Counted from the stretch's first letter, positions 17,453 through 26,116 are shown. The stretch: DNA of 64,000 bases from Rhodanobacteraceae bacterium ZG21-1 (GCA_021390615.1 JAJEJU010000025.1:868001-932000); one strand, 5' to 3'. Translations and numbers: made by a program. The notes: generated from the sequence alone by a model not told the origin.

Positions 17453-18118
17453 CTATTGATAGGTCAGCACGAGGCCGTGGATCAGCTTGGCCCAGCCGCT
17501 CAGCAGCACGAACAGCAGCAGCTTGAACGGCAGCGACACCATGGTGGGCGAGAGCATCATCATGCCCATCGCGAGCAGGATGTTGGACACCACCAGGTCG
17601 ATCACCAGGAACGGCAGGAACAGCAGGAAGCCGATCTGGAAGGCCTCGGTCAACTCGCTCACGGTGAACGCCGGCACCACCACCATGAAATCGTCGGGAC
17701 CGAGCTCGGCCTGGCGGTCCGCCGGCAGCAGGCGCTTGGCGCTCTGCAGGAAGAAGCCGCGCTCGCTGTCGTGACTGTGCTTGATCAGGAACTGGCGCAG
17801 CGGCTCCTTGCCGGCCTCGACGATCTGGCCGAGCTTGTCCATGCTCATCGGCCCCGGCGCCTGCGTGCCCATCTTGTCCTGCACGTCCTTGTAGGTATCC
17901 ATGATGACCGGGTTCATCACGTAGATCGAAAGGATGATCGCCAGGCCGTTGATGACCACGTTCGGCGGCACCTGCTGCAACCCCAGCGCATTGCGCAGCA
18001 GGCTCAGCACCACCACGATCTTGGTGAACGAGGTGACCATCACCGCCACGAACGGCGCCAGCGCCAGCGCCACCACCAGGGTGACGATGAGGGCCGGCGA
18101 GAAACTACCGAGATCCAT
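17453..18118 (-). CDS. sctR: T3SS export-gate protein SctR (HrcR)
   Basis: 221 residues. ATG 18118 begins MDLGSFSP and overlaps the 3' end of sctQ by 14 bases. The family signatures are present: FVAVMVTSFTKIVVVLSLLRNALGLQQVPPN, the periplasmic loop with HSHDSERGFFLQSAKRLLP, and VPAFTVSELTEAFQIGFLLFLPFLVIDLVV, with four membrane segments. SctR builds the core of the export channel. Confidence 0.95.
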   Translation of the reverse strand: MDLGSFSPALIVTLVVALALAPFVAVMVTSFTKIVVVLSLLRNALGLQQVPPNVVINGLAIILSIYVMNPVIMDTYKDVQDKMGTQAPGPMSMDKLGQIVEAGKEPLRQFLIKHSHDSERGFFLQSAKRLLPADRQAELGPDDFMVVVPAFTVSELTEAFQIGFLLFLPFLVIDLVVSNILLAMGMMMLSPTMVSLPFKLLLFVLLSGWAKLIHGLVLTYQ

Positions 18119-19097
18119 GTTCGGCCTCCTTGTGGGTGATGCGTACGCCCAGCCATGCGCCCAGGCCGACCAGCACGCCTTCGCCGTAGCGGCGGCCGTG
18201 CCACATGATGCCGACCGTGCCGCCGAGCAGCGCCGCTTCGGCGATCGCGACGGCACCGGGCTGCAGCGCCGCGACCTCGTCGAGCGTCGCGCTGAGGCCG
18301 GTCAGCAGGAACTGCGGGCGGGCTGCAGCATTCGCGCCGAGCTGGGACCGGGGTGCGACCAGCCAGCGCCCCTGCTGCCAGAGCACCGCCCAGCCGTCGG
18401 GCAGGCCGAACACGTCGCGCGCCTGTTCGCGGTCGGGCTGCAGGCGCCCTTCGCAGCCCTCCGCCACGCCGATCATCAGCACGTCGCCAGGAGTCAGCGC
18501 AGCGATCGCCGCGGCCTCCAGCGGACGACCGGCGACGATCAGGTTCAAGTCGATCGAGGCGACCTCGCCCAGGGTGGCCAAGCTGCCCGGCTGCGGCTTC
18601 CATTCCGATGCATGGGCGAGCAGCCGCAGCGCTTCGCCATCGAGGCCGAGCCAGCCGCGATATTCGCCGGCGGCACCCGCCTGGAAGCTCAGTTCGAGCC
18701 GGAACAGGCTGGCGTCGCCCGTCGTCGCGAAGGCCACCGGCAACACCGCGCCGAACAACGGCGCCAACGCATCGAGCAGGGCTTCGTGCGCCAGCGCCCA
18801 GGCCAGCAGGCGCGCCTCGCCTTCGTAGTCCTGCCAGTGCAGGTCGCCCAGCGGACTGCCCGCCGGCTCGCGCTCCAATGCCAGCGCCAGGCGACCGCCG
18901 CCGAACTCCAGACTCACACAGGACGCGGCCCCGCCCTGAGGCTGCCGCGTGCCGGCGCGCAGTTCGAGCGTACTGCCTTCGTGTTGCCGCCACAGGCGAT
19001 GGCCTTTGGCCAGCAGGGCGCGCGCCGCTTCGCGCAGCGACTCGCGCGACGGCTCCATGCCCAACGCGTTTCCGCTGGTTATCGCGCGGATGGTCAT
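18105..19097 (-). CDS. sctQ: T3SS cytoplasmic sorting-platform/C-ring protein SctQ (HrcQ)
   Basis: 330 residues, ATG 19097. It is a single long SctQ and not the split HrcQA/HrcQB form. Two SPOA-type segments are visible in the C-terminal half: around residues 190-225 (VASIDLNLIVAGRPLEAAAIAALTPGDVLMIG) and at the end (LSATLDEVAALQPGAVAIAEAALLGG with HGRRYGEGVLVGLGAWLGVRITH). The N-terminal 180 residues are the variable domain. SctQ forms the cytoplasmic platform that recruits SctL-SctN and substrates. Its start overlaps the stop of the 81-residue ORF (ATGA). Confidence 0.88.
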   Translation of the reverse strand: MTIRAITSGNALGMEPSRESLREAARALLAKGHRLWRQHEGSTLELRAGTRQPQGGAASCVSLEFGGGRLALALEREPAGSPLGDLHWQDYEGEARLLAWALAHEALLDALAPLFGAVLPVAFATTGDASLFRLELSFQAGAAGEYRGWLGLDGEALRLLAHASEWKPQPGSLATLGEVASIDLNLIVAGRPLEAAAIAALTPGDVLMIGVAEGCEGRLQPDREQARDVFGLPDGWAVLWQQGRWLVAPRSQLGANAAARPQFLLTGLSATLDEVAALQPGAVAIAEAALLGGTVGIMWHGRRYGEGVLVGLGAWLGVRITHKEAEHGSR

Positions 19098-19339
19098 TCA
19101 GTGCCCGCCCCGGGTTGCAGCGCCGCTCGCGCGGTCGCGCGACGTCCGCTCGACAAGCGTGGCTGCGCCCCACACGCTGCGCGAGCCAGCCGGTCGGCCA
19201 TGAGGACGCTGCGCGGCGCAGCGGAAGAGACGCGGGCGTCGCCGCGTAACGACGATATGGCGATTGCCCTGCGCATCAGTGCCGTCGACTCCTCGGACGA
19301 GGTGATCGCTCCACGCTGCATCGATGGCCACGCGTTCAT
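19094..19339 (-). CDS. Small basic ORF between the response regulator and sctQ
   Basis: 81 residues from ATG 19339, which is preceded by AGAGGAG; a GTG 12 bases upstream is an alternative. The stop overlaps the sctQ start as ATGA, which argues for translational coupling and a real gene. The product is basic, rich in Ala, Arg and Ser (ALMRRAIAISSLRGDARVSSAAPRSVLMADRLARAACG), with two Cys... of which one lies in ARAACG; no domain is recognised. A different frame from GTG 19406, overlapping the regulator stop as GTGA, would give a 102-residue product and is less likely. Confidence 0.45.
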   Translation of the reverse strand: MNAWPSMQRGAITSSEESTALMRRAIAISSLRGDARVSSAAPRSVLMADRLARAACGAQPRLSSGRRATARAALQPGAGTE

Positions 19340-19402
19340 AGCTCCTCTCACCCAGGATCGGCCGCTGGTGGTGCAGATCGTGCCGCAGCATCCGGCCGGC
19401 GC

Positions 19403-19999
19403 TCACACCTGCCCCAGCACGACACGAGTCAGCTCCACCACGTTGTGCGCGCCCAGCTTGGCCATCAGGTTCGCGCGATGCAGCTCCACCGTCTTCGGGC
19501 TGATCTTCAAGTCATCGGCGATGACCTTGTTGAGCTTGCCGTTCATGATGCCGTCCAGCACCTGACGCTCGCGCCGGGTCAGGCTGGCCAGCGCTCCCGA
19601 CGCCGCCTGCGGCGCGTGTTGGCTCATCGCCGCGTGGATGGCCTCGACCAGCAGCGGCGCGTCGAACGGCTTCTCGATGAAGTCGGCGGCGCCGTGGCGC
19701 ATCGCGTCGACGGCCAGCGGCACGTCGCCGTGGCCGGTGACGAAGATCACCGGCAGCGACAGTCCGCGATGCGACAGCTCGCCCTGCAATTCCAGCCCGC
19801 TCATGCCGGGCATGCGGATGTCGCTGACCACGCAGCTGCGCGGCGGCGGCGCTTCGCGCGCGAATTCCTTCAGCAAGGCTTCCGCGCTGGGGAAATCGCG
19901 CACCTCGAAGCCGGCCTGCTCCAGAATCCACGCGCAGGATTCGCGGAACTCCTGATGATCGTCGACCAAGTGCACCCGCGTATCCACCATCGCCGTCAT
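19403..19999 (-). CDS. FixJ/NarL-family response regulator
   Basis: 198 residues. The receiver domain (1-125) has the acidic pair DD at 13-14, phospho-acceptor Asp60 in VVSDIRMPGMSG, and Lys110 in FIEKPF. The C-terminal LuxR/GerE helix-turn-helix (LTRRERQVLDGIMNGKLNKVIADDLKISPKTVELHRANLMAKLGA) defines the FixJ subfamily, including the family-typical TVELHRANLMAKL recognition helix region. ATG 19999 overlaps the kinase stop as ATGA. Both genes precede sctQ in the same orientation, so the pair is embedded in a T3SS structural operon. FixJ-type regulators bind palindromes, and this is the only DNA-binding regulator in the island, so it is the best candidate to bind the CCTAGGG boxes. Confidence 0.93.
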   Translation of the reverse strand: MTAMVDTRVHLVDDHQEFRESCAWILEQAGFEVRDFPSAEALLKEFAREAPPPRSCVVSDIRMPGMSGLELQGELSHRGLSLPVIFVTGHGDVPLAVDAMRHGAADFIEKPFDAPLLVEAIHAAMSQHAPQAASGALASLTRRERQVLDGIMNGKLNKVIADDLKISPKTVELHRANLMAKLGAHNVVELTRVVLGQV

Positions 20000-21081
20000 G
20001 CGGCGACGCCCGGCGGCACGGTGAACACCAGGGCGCAGCCGCCGTCCGGATTCGGCTCGGCGAACAAGCGCCCTTCGTGGTATTCGATGATCGAGCGGCA
20101 GATCGCCAGGCCGATGCCGAGGCCGTCGGGCTTGGTGGTGAACATCGGCGTGAACAGCTTGCGCATGCCTTCCTCGTCGATGCCGCAGCCCTGGTCGGCC
20201 ACGCGCAGCTCGACCATGCCGTCGTAGTCGAGCCGCGCCGAGAGCGTGATCAGGCGCCGCGCGGGCGGCGTGTCGCGCATCGCCTCAATGGCGTTCTTGA
20301 CCAGGTTGAGCAGCACCTGCTCGATCATCACGCGGTCGGCGAAGATCGGCGGCAGTTCGTCGGGCAGGCGCCTGACCATGCTCACCTGGTATTGCTCGGC
20401 CTCCAGCCGCAGCAGCTCGGTGACGCCACGGACCAGCTGGCGCACGTCGAGGTTCTGCCGGTGCGGTTCGCGGCTGCGCACGAATTCGCGGATGCTGCCG
20501 ATGATCTCGGCCGCGCGCTCGGTCTGCCGCTTGGCCAGCCGGATGCCCTGCAGCATGCGCTCCGGCGCCGTCGTCTGCGCGGCCAGCTGCTCGCAGCCGG
20601 ACAGATAGTTGATCGCCGCGCCCAGCGGCTGGTTTAGCTCGTGCGCCAGCGTGGTCGCCATCTCGCCCACGCTCATCATGCGCGAGGTGGACAGCAGCTG
20701 CTCGTGCTGCTGGCGATGCCGCCGCAGCGACTCGACGCACTCGCTCATGTTGGTGATGAACAGCGCCTCGGCCGGCACCTGCAGCATCAGCTCGCGCCGC
20801 TCCAGGCGATACCAGCGGCGGTTGTGCGGCGTGTAATAGGCGCGGTTCTGCTCGCCCACCGCTTCGAAGAAGGCTTCGAAGGCGGCGCGTCCGGGCACCT
20901 CGGCGAGCTGCGGAAACTCGGCGCGGAAAGCCGTATTGCTCATCAGGGTGCGGCCGTCCTCGCGATCGAACACGATGCACAGGCAGGGAATCACCTCGAG
21001 CAAGGACTGCTCCTGGCGATCCTCGCTTGCGGACGCGGCTTGGGCGAAGCTTGTCTTGCGGTCTAAGCGGGTCACAGGCAT
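19996..21081 (-). CDS. PAS-domain sensor histidine kinase, partner of the FixJ-type regulator
   Basis: 361 residues from ATG 21081 (AAGGA upstream); a longer frame reaching 21393 would overlap the divergent FliO-like gene. Residues 25-110 look like a PAS domain (SLLEVIPCLCIVFDREDGRTLMSN). No transmembrane segment is present, so it should sense inside the cell. The H-box has His147 in TTLAHELNQPLGAAINYL; the N-box is LLNLVKNAIEAM, followed by ADQGCGID and GLGIGLAICRSIIEYHEG. The H-box type (AHELNQPL) is that of FixL/TodS-like kinases, consistent with its FixJ-type partner. The signal is unknown. The gene is divergent from the FliO-like gene with a 90-base gap that has no CCTAGGG box. Confidence 0.92.
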   Translation of the reverse strand: MPVTRLDRKTSFAQAASASEDRQEQSLLEVIPCLCIVFDREDGRTLMSNTAFRAEFPQLAEVPGRAAFEAFFEAVGEQNRAYYTPHNRRWYRLERRELMLQVPAEALFITNMSECVESLRRHRQQHEQLLSTSRMMSVGEMATTLAHELNQPLGAAINYLSGCEQLAAQTTAPERMLQGIRLAKRQTERAAEIIGSIREFVRSREPHRQNLDVRQLVRGVTELLRLEAEQYQVSMVRRLPDELPPIFADRVMIEQVLLNLVKNAIEAMRDTPPARRLITLSARLDYDGMVELRVADQGCGIDEEGMRKLFTPMFTTKPDGLGIGLAICRSIIEYHEGRLFAEPNPDGGCALVFTVPPGVAA

Positions 21082-21171
21082 GGTTGCCCAATCCTTGCGT
21101 CGCGCGAATTCGTGTGCGGCACTTGCTCCCACCATCGCCACTGCAGATGCCTCACGGAGGCCGCTAACGCC

Positions 21172-21537
21172 ATGAGGAAAGCCTTGTTCAACCTGGTCGT
21201 CCTGCTGTCCCAGCCAGTGGCTGCCTGGGCCGCCGATCCCGCTTCGCCGCCGGCTCCGAACGGCGATGACGCGTGGATCTCCCTGTTGGTGCCCTTGATC
21301 GCCGTCACCGCCGGCCTGCTTGCCCTGCTGTGGTGGCTGCGTCGCGGCCGCACGCTCTCCGGCGGCAACCGCGGTCCCTTGAAGATCGTGCAAGCGATGG
21401 CGCTAGGCACCCGCGAACGCATCGTGGTGGTCGATGCGCAGGACCGCCGGCTCCTGCTCGGCGTCACCGCGCAACGCATCGAATTGATTGCCGAACTGCG
21501 CACTGAACAAGCTCGCGCCGAACAGCAAGAACCATAG
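21172..21537 (+). CDS. FliO-like membrane protein in a T3SS cluster
   Basis: 121 residues from ATG 21172 after ACGGAGG. It has a signal-like N-terminus (ALFNLVVLLSQPVAAWAAD), a Pro-rich linker, one transmembrane helix (about residues 37-58, ISLLVPLIAVTAGLLALLWWL), then a cytoplasmic domain PLKIVQAMALGTRERIVVVDAQDRRLLLGVTAQRIELIAEL. This last segment is the hallmark of FliO, the flagellar assembly protein that helps build the FliP/FliQ/FliR gate. Virulence-type T3SSs normally lack a FliO counterpart, and the surrounding genes are of the non-flagellar type (secretin, SctD, SctJ lipoprotein). It could assist SctRST assembly. It lies between the kinase (divergent) and sctV, 460 bases before sctV. 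Confidence 0.8.
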   Translation: MRKALFNLVVLLSQPVAAWAADPASPPAPNGDDAWISLLVPLIAVTAGLLALLWWLRRGRTLSGGNRGPLKIVQAMALGTRERIVVVDAQDRRLLLGVTAQRIELIAELRTEQARAEQQEP

Positions 21538-21998
21538 TCGCGTCTACACATAGGTATTGGGCAGGGTATACACGAGCCGGACTTGCCTTCGCGAACGTGC
21601 GTTAGCTCAAACTCAATTCACAATGCACCTCACACATTTGGCGAAATCGGCCTGTTTTCCGTGAAAAACACGCCTTCGCATCCGGAGTATCGCCTGCACG
21701 AATGAATCGACAACCTAGGGTTTCCCCTAGGTTGTCGAATTTCTGCACCACTCGCTAGTTTGCGTACACCGATGGCGATTGAAGCATCGGCTGACGTGCG
21801 CACGCCCACGGAGCGACGCTGCAGCACATCACATCCGACATGACCGCATCGGACGGTGGGCGCCTGCGCCTGCCCGACGACGGATTGATGACCGAGGCTG
21901 GCTGTGGATTCGCGCAATGCTTTCGCCACATCGCTGAGATCGCCCACGGCCACGCGTCACCGCGTGCCGCTACGCATGCAGCCGGAAGGTCTGCGCTG
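21538..21998 (+). other. sctV upstream region with long leader
   Basis: This region carries the 30-bp palindrome at 21709-21738. Seventeen bases after TTGTCG at the right end of the palindrome lies CTAGTT, a possible -35/-10 pair. The rest may be a leader of about 240 bases. An in-frame ATG at 21840 would add 53 residues to SctV, but those residues do not resemble the family. Confidence 0.45.
21709..21738. promoter_or_regulatory. CCTAGGG-box 6: 30-bp perfect-arm palindrome before the sctV operon
   Basis: CGACAACCTAGGG and CCCTAGGTTGTCG are perfectly complementary 13-bp arms with a 4-base centre. This is the strongest copy of the box and precedes the rightward operon sctV to sctP. It is too GC/AT-mixed and lacks a T-run to be a terminator for the FliO-like gene; its core recurs upstream of other T3SS genes. 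Confidence 0.75.
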
Positions 21999-24065
21999 AT
22001 GGCCAGCGCCGCGCTTCTTTCGCGGCTGCTCGGCCGCCACGACGGCGGCCGCAGCTACAGCGACCTGGTGCTGGTGGCCGGCGTGGTGGCGATCATCGGC
22101 CTGATGATCCTGCCGCTGCCGATGGTGGTGATCGACGCCCTGGTCGCGCTGAACATGCTGATCGGCATCGGCCTGCTGCTGATCGCGATCTACATTCCCA
22201 CACCGGTGGCGTTCTCCAGCTTTCCCAGCGTGCTGCTGCTGACCACGCTGTTCCGCCTCGCGCTGGCCATCTCGATCACGCGCTCGATCCTGCTCAACGC
22301 GGATGCCGGTCGCATCATCGACACCTTCGGCAACATCGTGGTCGGCGGCAACCTGGTGGTCGGCCTGGTGGTGTTCCTGATCATCACCGTGGTGCAGTTC
22401 ATCGTGGTCGCCAAGGGCGCCGAGCGCGTGGCCGAAGTCGCCGCGCGCTTCTCGCTGGACGCGATGCCGGGCAAGCAGCTGTCGATCGATTCCGACCTGC
22501 GCTCGGGCCTGCTGGAAAAGGACGAGGCGCGCCGCCGCCGGCGCCTGCTCGAAGTGGAAAGCCAGCTGCACGGCTCGCTCGACGGCGCGATGAAATTCGT
22601 CAAGGGCGACGCCATCGCCGGCATCGTGATCATCGTGATCAACCTGCTGGGCGGCCTGGCAGTGGGCGTGATGATGCACGAGATGAGCCTGGGCGATGCC
22701 ACGCACACCTACAGCGTGCTGACCATAGGCGACGGCCTGGTCGCGCAGATCCCCGCCCTGCTCGCCTCCATCTCGGCCGGCCTGATCGTCACCCGCACCG
22801 CCGGCGACGAGGAAGACCGCAACCTGGGCGCGGTGATCGCGCGGCAGATCTCCAACGAGCCGCGCGTGCTGATGATCCTGGGCGGCATCGCGCTGTGCCT
22901 GATGCTGGTGCCCGGCTTCCCGCTGCTGGTGTTCCTGCCGATCGGACTGGCCCTGGTCGGGATGTCGGCCTGGCGCATGCGCGAGCGGGTCGGGCTGTTC
23001 CGCCGGGTGTTCAAGGTACCGGAGAGCCAGACCGAACTGCTGCCGCCCGACGTCGCCGACACCGACGCGCTGATGCCGCCGCCGGCCTTGCTGCTGGAAG
23101 TGCAGATGGCCGCGCTGCAGGCGCTCGGCAGCACCACCGTGCGCAACCTGTTCCGCCAGGTGGTCGGCAGTCTGCGCGAGGAATACGGCGTGCCGCTGCC
23201 CAAGCCCGCGCTGCGCGCTGGATTGAACCTGCCCGAGCACGGCTATGCGCTGTATGCCTACGGCGTGCGCGTGGCCCATGGCGTGATCCAGCCCAACGCC
23301 TTGTTCCTGCCCGGCCGCGCCGCGCTGCCGGCGCCGACCGGCTCGGAACTGACCCGCGCGGCCGACCCGGTGGCCGGCTTTCCCGGCCGCTGGATCAATG
23401 CGGACAACCGCCGCGCCGCCGAGGCGCTCGATCCCACGCAGATGCTGCAGCAACACATCCGGCTGGCGCTGGAGCGGCACCTGTCGCTGTTCATCGGCAT
23501 CCAGGAAACCTCCAATCTCTCCAACGGCCTGAGCCGCGACTACCCCGACCTGGTACGCGAGATGCTGCGCGTGGTGTCGCCGCAGCGCGTGGCCGAGGTG
23601 CTCAAGCGCCTGGTGGAAGAGCGCGTGCCGATCCGCCAGCTGCGCGACGTGTTCGAGGCGATCACCGACGCCGCCAGCCGCGAGAAAGACATCGTGCTGG
23701 TCGCCGAATACGTGCGCATGGCGCTGCGCCGGCACCTCAGCTATCGCTACGCCGACCGCCAGCATGCGCTGCGCGTGCTGGTGGCGCGCCCGGAGCTGGA
23801 AGAGCGCCTGCGCCGCGCGGTGCACGTGGGTCCGGCCGGCGCCCAGCTCGCGGTCGAGCCCGAACTAGCCAGCCGCCTGCTCGCGCAGATCGGCGAATTC
23901 GTACGTGGCGAGCACGGCGCTTCGATGGTGCTGCTCAGCTCGATGGACGTGCGGCGTCACCTGCGCAAGCTCACCGAGGCCGAGTACGCCGACATCCCGG
24001 TGCTGTCCTACCAGGAACTGGTGCCGGACCTGCAACTGATACCCGTAGGACAACTGGCCGCCTGA
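21999..24065 (+). CDS. sctV: T3SS major export apparatus protein SctV (HrcV)
   Basis: 688 residues from ATG 21999, preceded by GGAAGG; this start gives the usual family length and N-terminus. Eight membrane spans occupy residues about 20-320, including VALNMLIGIGLLLIAIYIPTP and SFPSVLLLTTLFRLALAISITRSIL. The FHIPEP-type loop SLDAMPGKQLSIDSDLRSG is present. The cytoplasmic nonameric ring domain follows (ALERHLSLFIGIQETSNL; LSYRYADRQHALRVLV). SctV forms the ring beneath the export gate that guides substrates. It is the first gene of the rightward operon after the strongest CCTAGGG palindrome. Confidence 0.96.
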   Translation: MASAALLSRLLGRHDGGRSYSDLVLVAGVVAIIGLMILPLPMVVIDALVALNMLIGIGLLLIAIYIPTPVAFSSFPSVLLLTTLFRLALAISITRSILLNADAGRIIDTFGNIVVGGNLVVGLVVFLIITVVQFIVVAKGAERVAEVAARFSLDAMPGKQLSIDSDLRSGLLEKDEARRRRRLLEVESQLHGSLDGAMKFVKGDAIAGIVIIVINLLGGLAVGVMMHEMSLGDATHTYSVLTIGDGLVAQIPALLASISAGLIVTRTAGDEEDRNLGAVIARQISNEPRVLMILGGIALCLMLVPGFPLLVFLPIGLALVGMSAWRMRERVGLFRRVFKVPESQTELLPPDVADTDALMPPPALLLEVQMAALQALGSTTVRNLFRQVVGSLREEYGVPLPKPALRAGLNLPEHGYALYAYGVRVAHGVIQPNALFLPGRAALPAPTGSELTRAADPVAGFPGRWINADNRRAAEALDPTQMLQQHIRLALERHLSLFIGIQETSNLSNGLSRDYPDLVREMLRVVSPQRVAEVLKRLVEERVPIRQLRDVFEAITDAASREKDIVLVAEYVRMALRRHLSYRYADRQHALRVLVARPELEERLRRAVHVGPAGAQLAVEPELASRLLAQIGEFVRGEHGASMVLLSSMDVRRHLRKLTEAEYADIPVLSYQELVPDLQLIPVGQLAA

Positions 24066-24107
24066 GCGTGCCGCCTGCTTTCAACGTCAATCGCCAAGGG
24101 ATATTCA

Positions 24108-26084
24108 ATGCGTAAACACAGGGGCATGCCGAGTAGAACGCTTCGTCGCTGGGCCGTCACCGGCCTGCTCGCGACAGCGCTGCTTTGCTCGACGATGGCA
24201 CAGGCGGAGGCGATTCCGTTCAAGAAAGGCAGCACCGAAATCCAGGCCGACAAGCCGCTGCGCGAGCTGCTGCCGGATTTCTTCCACGACCAGGGCCTGG
24301 AAGTGGTGCTGAGCGATCAGGTGAAGGCGATCAACGGCTCGATCAACGGCAGCTTCAAGGGCAGCTACCTGCAGGTGTGGCGGCGCATCGCCAGCAGCAA
24401 CAATCTGCTTTCCTACTGGGACGGTTCGGCCGTCTACGTGTACCTGGATTCGGAACGGCAAACCGTCTACGCCACCGTGCCGCTGCCCGCCGAACAGCAG
24501 TTCCTGGCCGCGATGAACAGCGTGAAGTGGCCGGACGCCTCGAACAAGTGGACGCTGGAAACCAGCACCGGCCTGGTCATCGCCACCGGCACCCGGCGCT
24601 TCGCCGAGCAGGTGCAGCAGATGGCGCAGACCATGTCCGGCCTGGGCCAGAACCCGACCACGCGCTTCAAGTTCTATCCGCTGAAGTACGCCTGGGCTTC
24701 CGACACCACGATGACCATCGGCAATCGCCAGGTGACCATTCCCGGCGTGGCCACCGTGCTGCGCGAGCTGGTCGGTCAGCCCGGCGACAACCAGTTCGCC
24801 GGCGCCAACGAGCGTCTGCTGTCGGCGCGCCAGCGCGGCCTGCGCGGCCAGGGCCTGGCCGCCAGCGGCAGTCAGCAGCAGCTGCCGCCGCCGCTGGGCG
24901 ACTACACCACGTCGGCGCAGGACGACGACGGCCTCACGCCGCCGAACGCCGCGCTGGTGCCGGCGGCGCAGCAGGGCAACCTGCAGACCATCGCCGGCCC
25001 CGGCCCCAGCCGCATCGTCGCCGACAGCTTCCGCAACGCGATCATCGTGCGCGACACCGCCGACCGCCTGCCGATGTACGACGACCTGATCCGTCAGCTC
25101 GACGTGTCGCCGCAGATGGTGGAGATCGAGGCCACCATCATCGACGTGGACAAGACCAAGGCGCGAGAACTCGGCATCAACTGGTTCTACCGCAACCACG
25201 GCACCACCGTCGGCTTCAGTGGCGACGACACCGGCGACATCAACAAGCTGGCCATGGTCGGCGCGCTGGCCGGCGGCAAGAACGGCGCGGAGCTGTCGTG
25301 GCTGCCGACCCTGTTCGGCGGCGGCGGGCAGATCGGCGCGATCCTCGGCAACCCGGCGCACTTCATCGCCAACGTCGATGCGCTGGAGGACGACAAGGTG
25401 ACCCATGTGGTGACCCACCCGCAGGTGATCACCATGGACGACGCCGAAGCGGTGATCCAGCAGAACCAGACCGTGTACGTGCCGGTGCAGGGCACCTACA
25501 ACTCCGACCTCTACAACGTGGTGGCCGGCACCACCTTGCGCGTCACCCCGCACGTGGTGATGGAGGAAGGCCAGCCGCGGATTCGCCTGATGGTGCAAAT
25601 CGAGGACGGCAACATCACCTACTCGGCGAAAGACAACAACAACGTGCAGTACCCGATCGTCAGCGCCAACGCGGTGAACACCCAGGCGGTCATCGAGGAC
25701 GGCCAGGGCCTACTGGTCGGCGGCCTGATCCAGGACACCGGCTCGAACGCGGAGCACAAGATCCCGGTGCTCGGCGACATTCCCCTGCTCGGCTACCTGT
25801 TCAAGACCGTGCAGCGCGAGCGCGACCACACCGAACGGCTGTTCCTGATCACCCCGCGGCTGATCGCGCTGAACCACGTCAGCGGCCAGCAGACACCGAG
25901 TTCCTCGCAGGTGAGCGTGGAGACGCAGGAGCAGCTCGACAAAGAGCAGCAACGGAAAGACGCCTGGTGGAACCACAAGAGCACGGTGATCCAGCAGCCG
26001 CTGCCCTCGCCTTCGCCGGTGCCGCCGCAACCGACCGCGACCACACCGCTGCCCGCCACCACCACCCTGCCGAGCAGGCATTGA
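24108..26084 (+). CDS. sctC: T3SS outer-membrane secretin SctC (HrcC)
   Basis: 658 residues with a cleavable signal peptide (WAVTGLLATALLCSTMAQAEA). N0/N1-type domains follow (FFHDQGLEVVLSDQVKAINGSINGSFKGSYLQVWRRI; RIVADSFRNAIIVRDTADRLPMYDDLIRQLD). The secretin core begins near residue 335 with QMVEIEATIIDVDKTKARELGINW, and the closing signature VPVLGDIPLLGYLFKT-like segment (KIPVLGDIPLLGYLFKTVQRER) and LFLITPRLI are present. The tail is Pro/Thr-rich, an S-domain-like extension. It forms the outer-membrane ring. It lies 42 bases after sctV. Confidence 0.96.
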   Translation: MRKHRGMPSRTLRRWAVTGLLATALLCSTMAQAEAIPFKKGSTEIQADKPLRELLPDFFHDQGLEVVLSDQVKAINGSINGSFKGSYLQVWRRIASSNNLLSYWDGSAVYVYLDSERQTVYATVPLPAEQQFLAAMNSVKWPDASNKWTLETSTGLVIATGTRRFAEQVQQMAQTMSGLGQNPTTRFKFYPLKYAWASDTTMTIGNRQVTIPGVATVLRELVGQPGDNQFAGANERLLSARQRGLRGQGLAASGSQQQLPPPLGDYTTSAQDDDGLTPPNAALVPAAQQGNLQTIAGPGPSRIVADSFRNAIIVRDTADRLPMYDDLIRQLDVSPQMVEIEATIIDVDKTKARELGINWFYRNHGTTVGFSGDDTGDINKLAMVGALAGGKNGAELSWLPTLFGGGGQIGAILGNPAHFIANVDALEDDKVTHVVTHPQVITMDDAEAVIQQNQTVYVPVQGTYNSDLYNVVAGTTLRVTPHVVMEEGQPRIRLMVQIEDGNITYSAKDNNNVQYPIVSANAVNTQAVIEDGQGLLVGGLIQDTGSNAEHKIPVLGDIPLLGYLFKTVQRERDHTERLFLITPRLIALNHVSGQQTPSSSQVSVETQEQLDKEQQRKDAWWNHKSTVIQQPLPSPSPVPPQPTATTPLPATTTLPSRH

Positions 26085-26116
26085 GCACCTACATCGAGGA
26101 CTGACGCGAACCCGCC

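Noticed and set aside
21957-23825. Long minus-strand frame opposite sctV
   Set aside because: Rich in His, Gln and Asp with no motif; sctV on the other strand is unambiguous. Similar shadows opposite sctC (24105-25598), sctN and sctD were rejected for the same reason.
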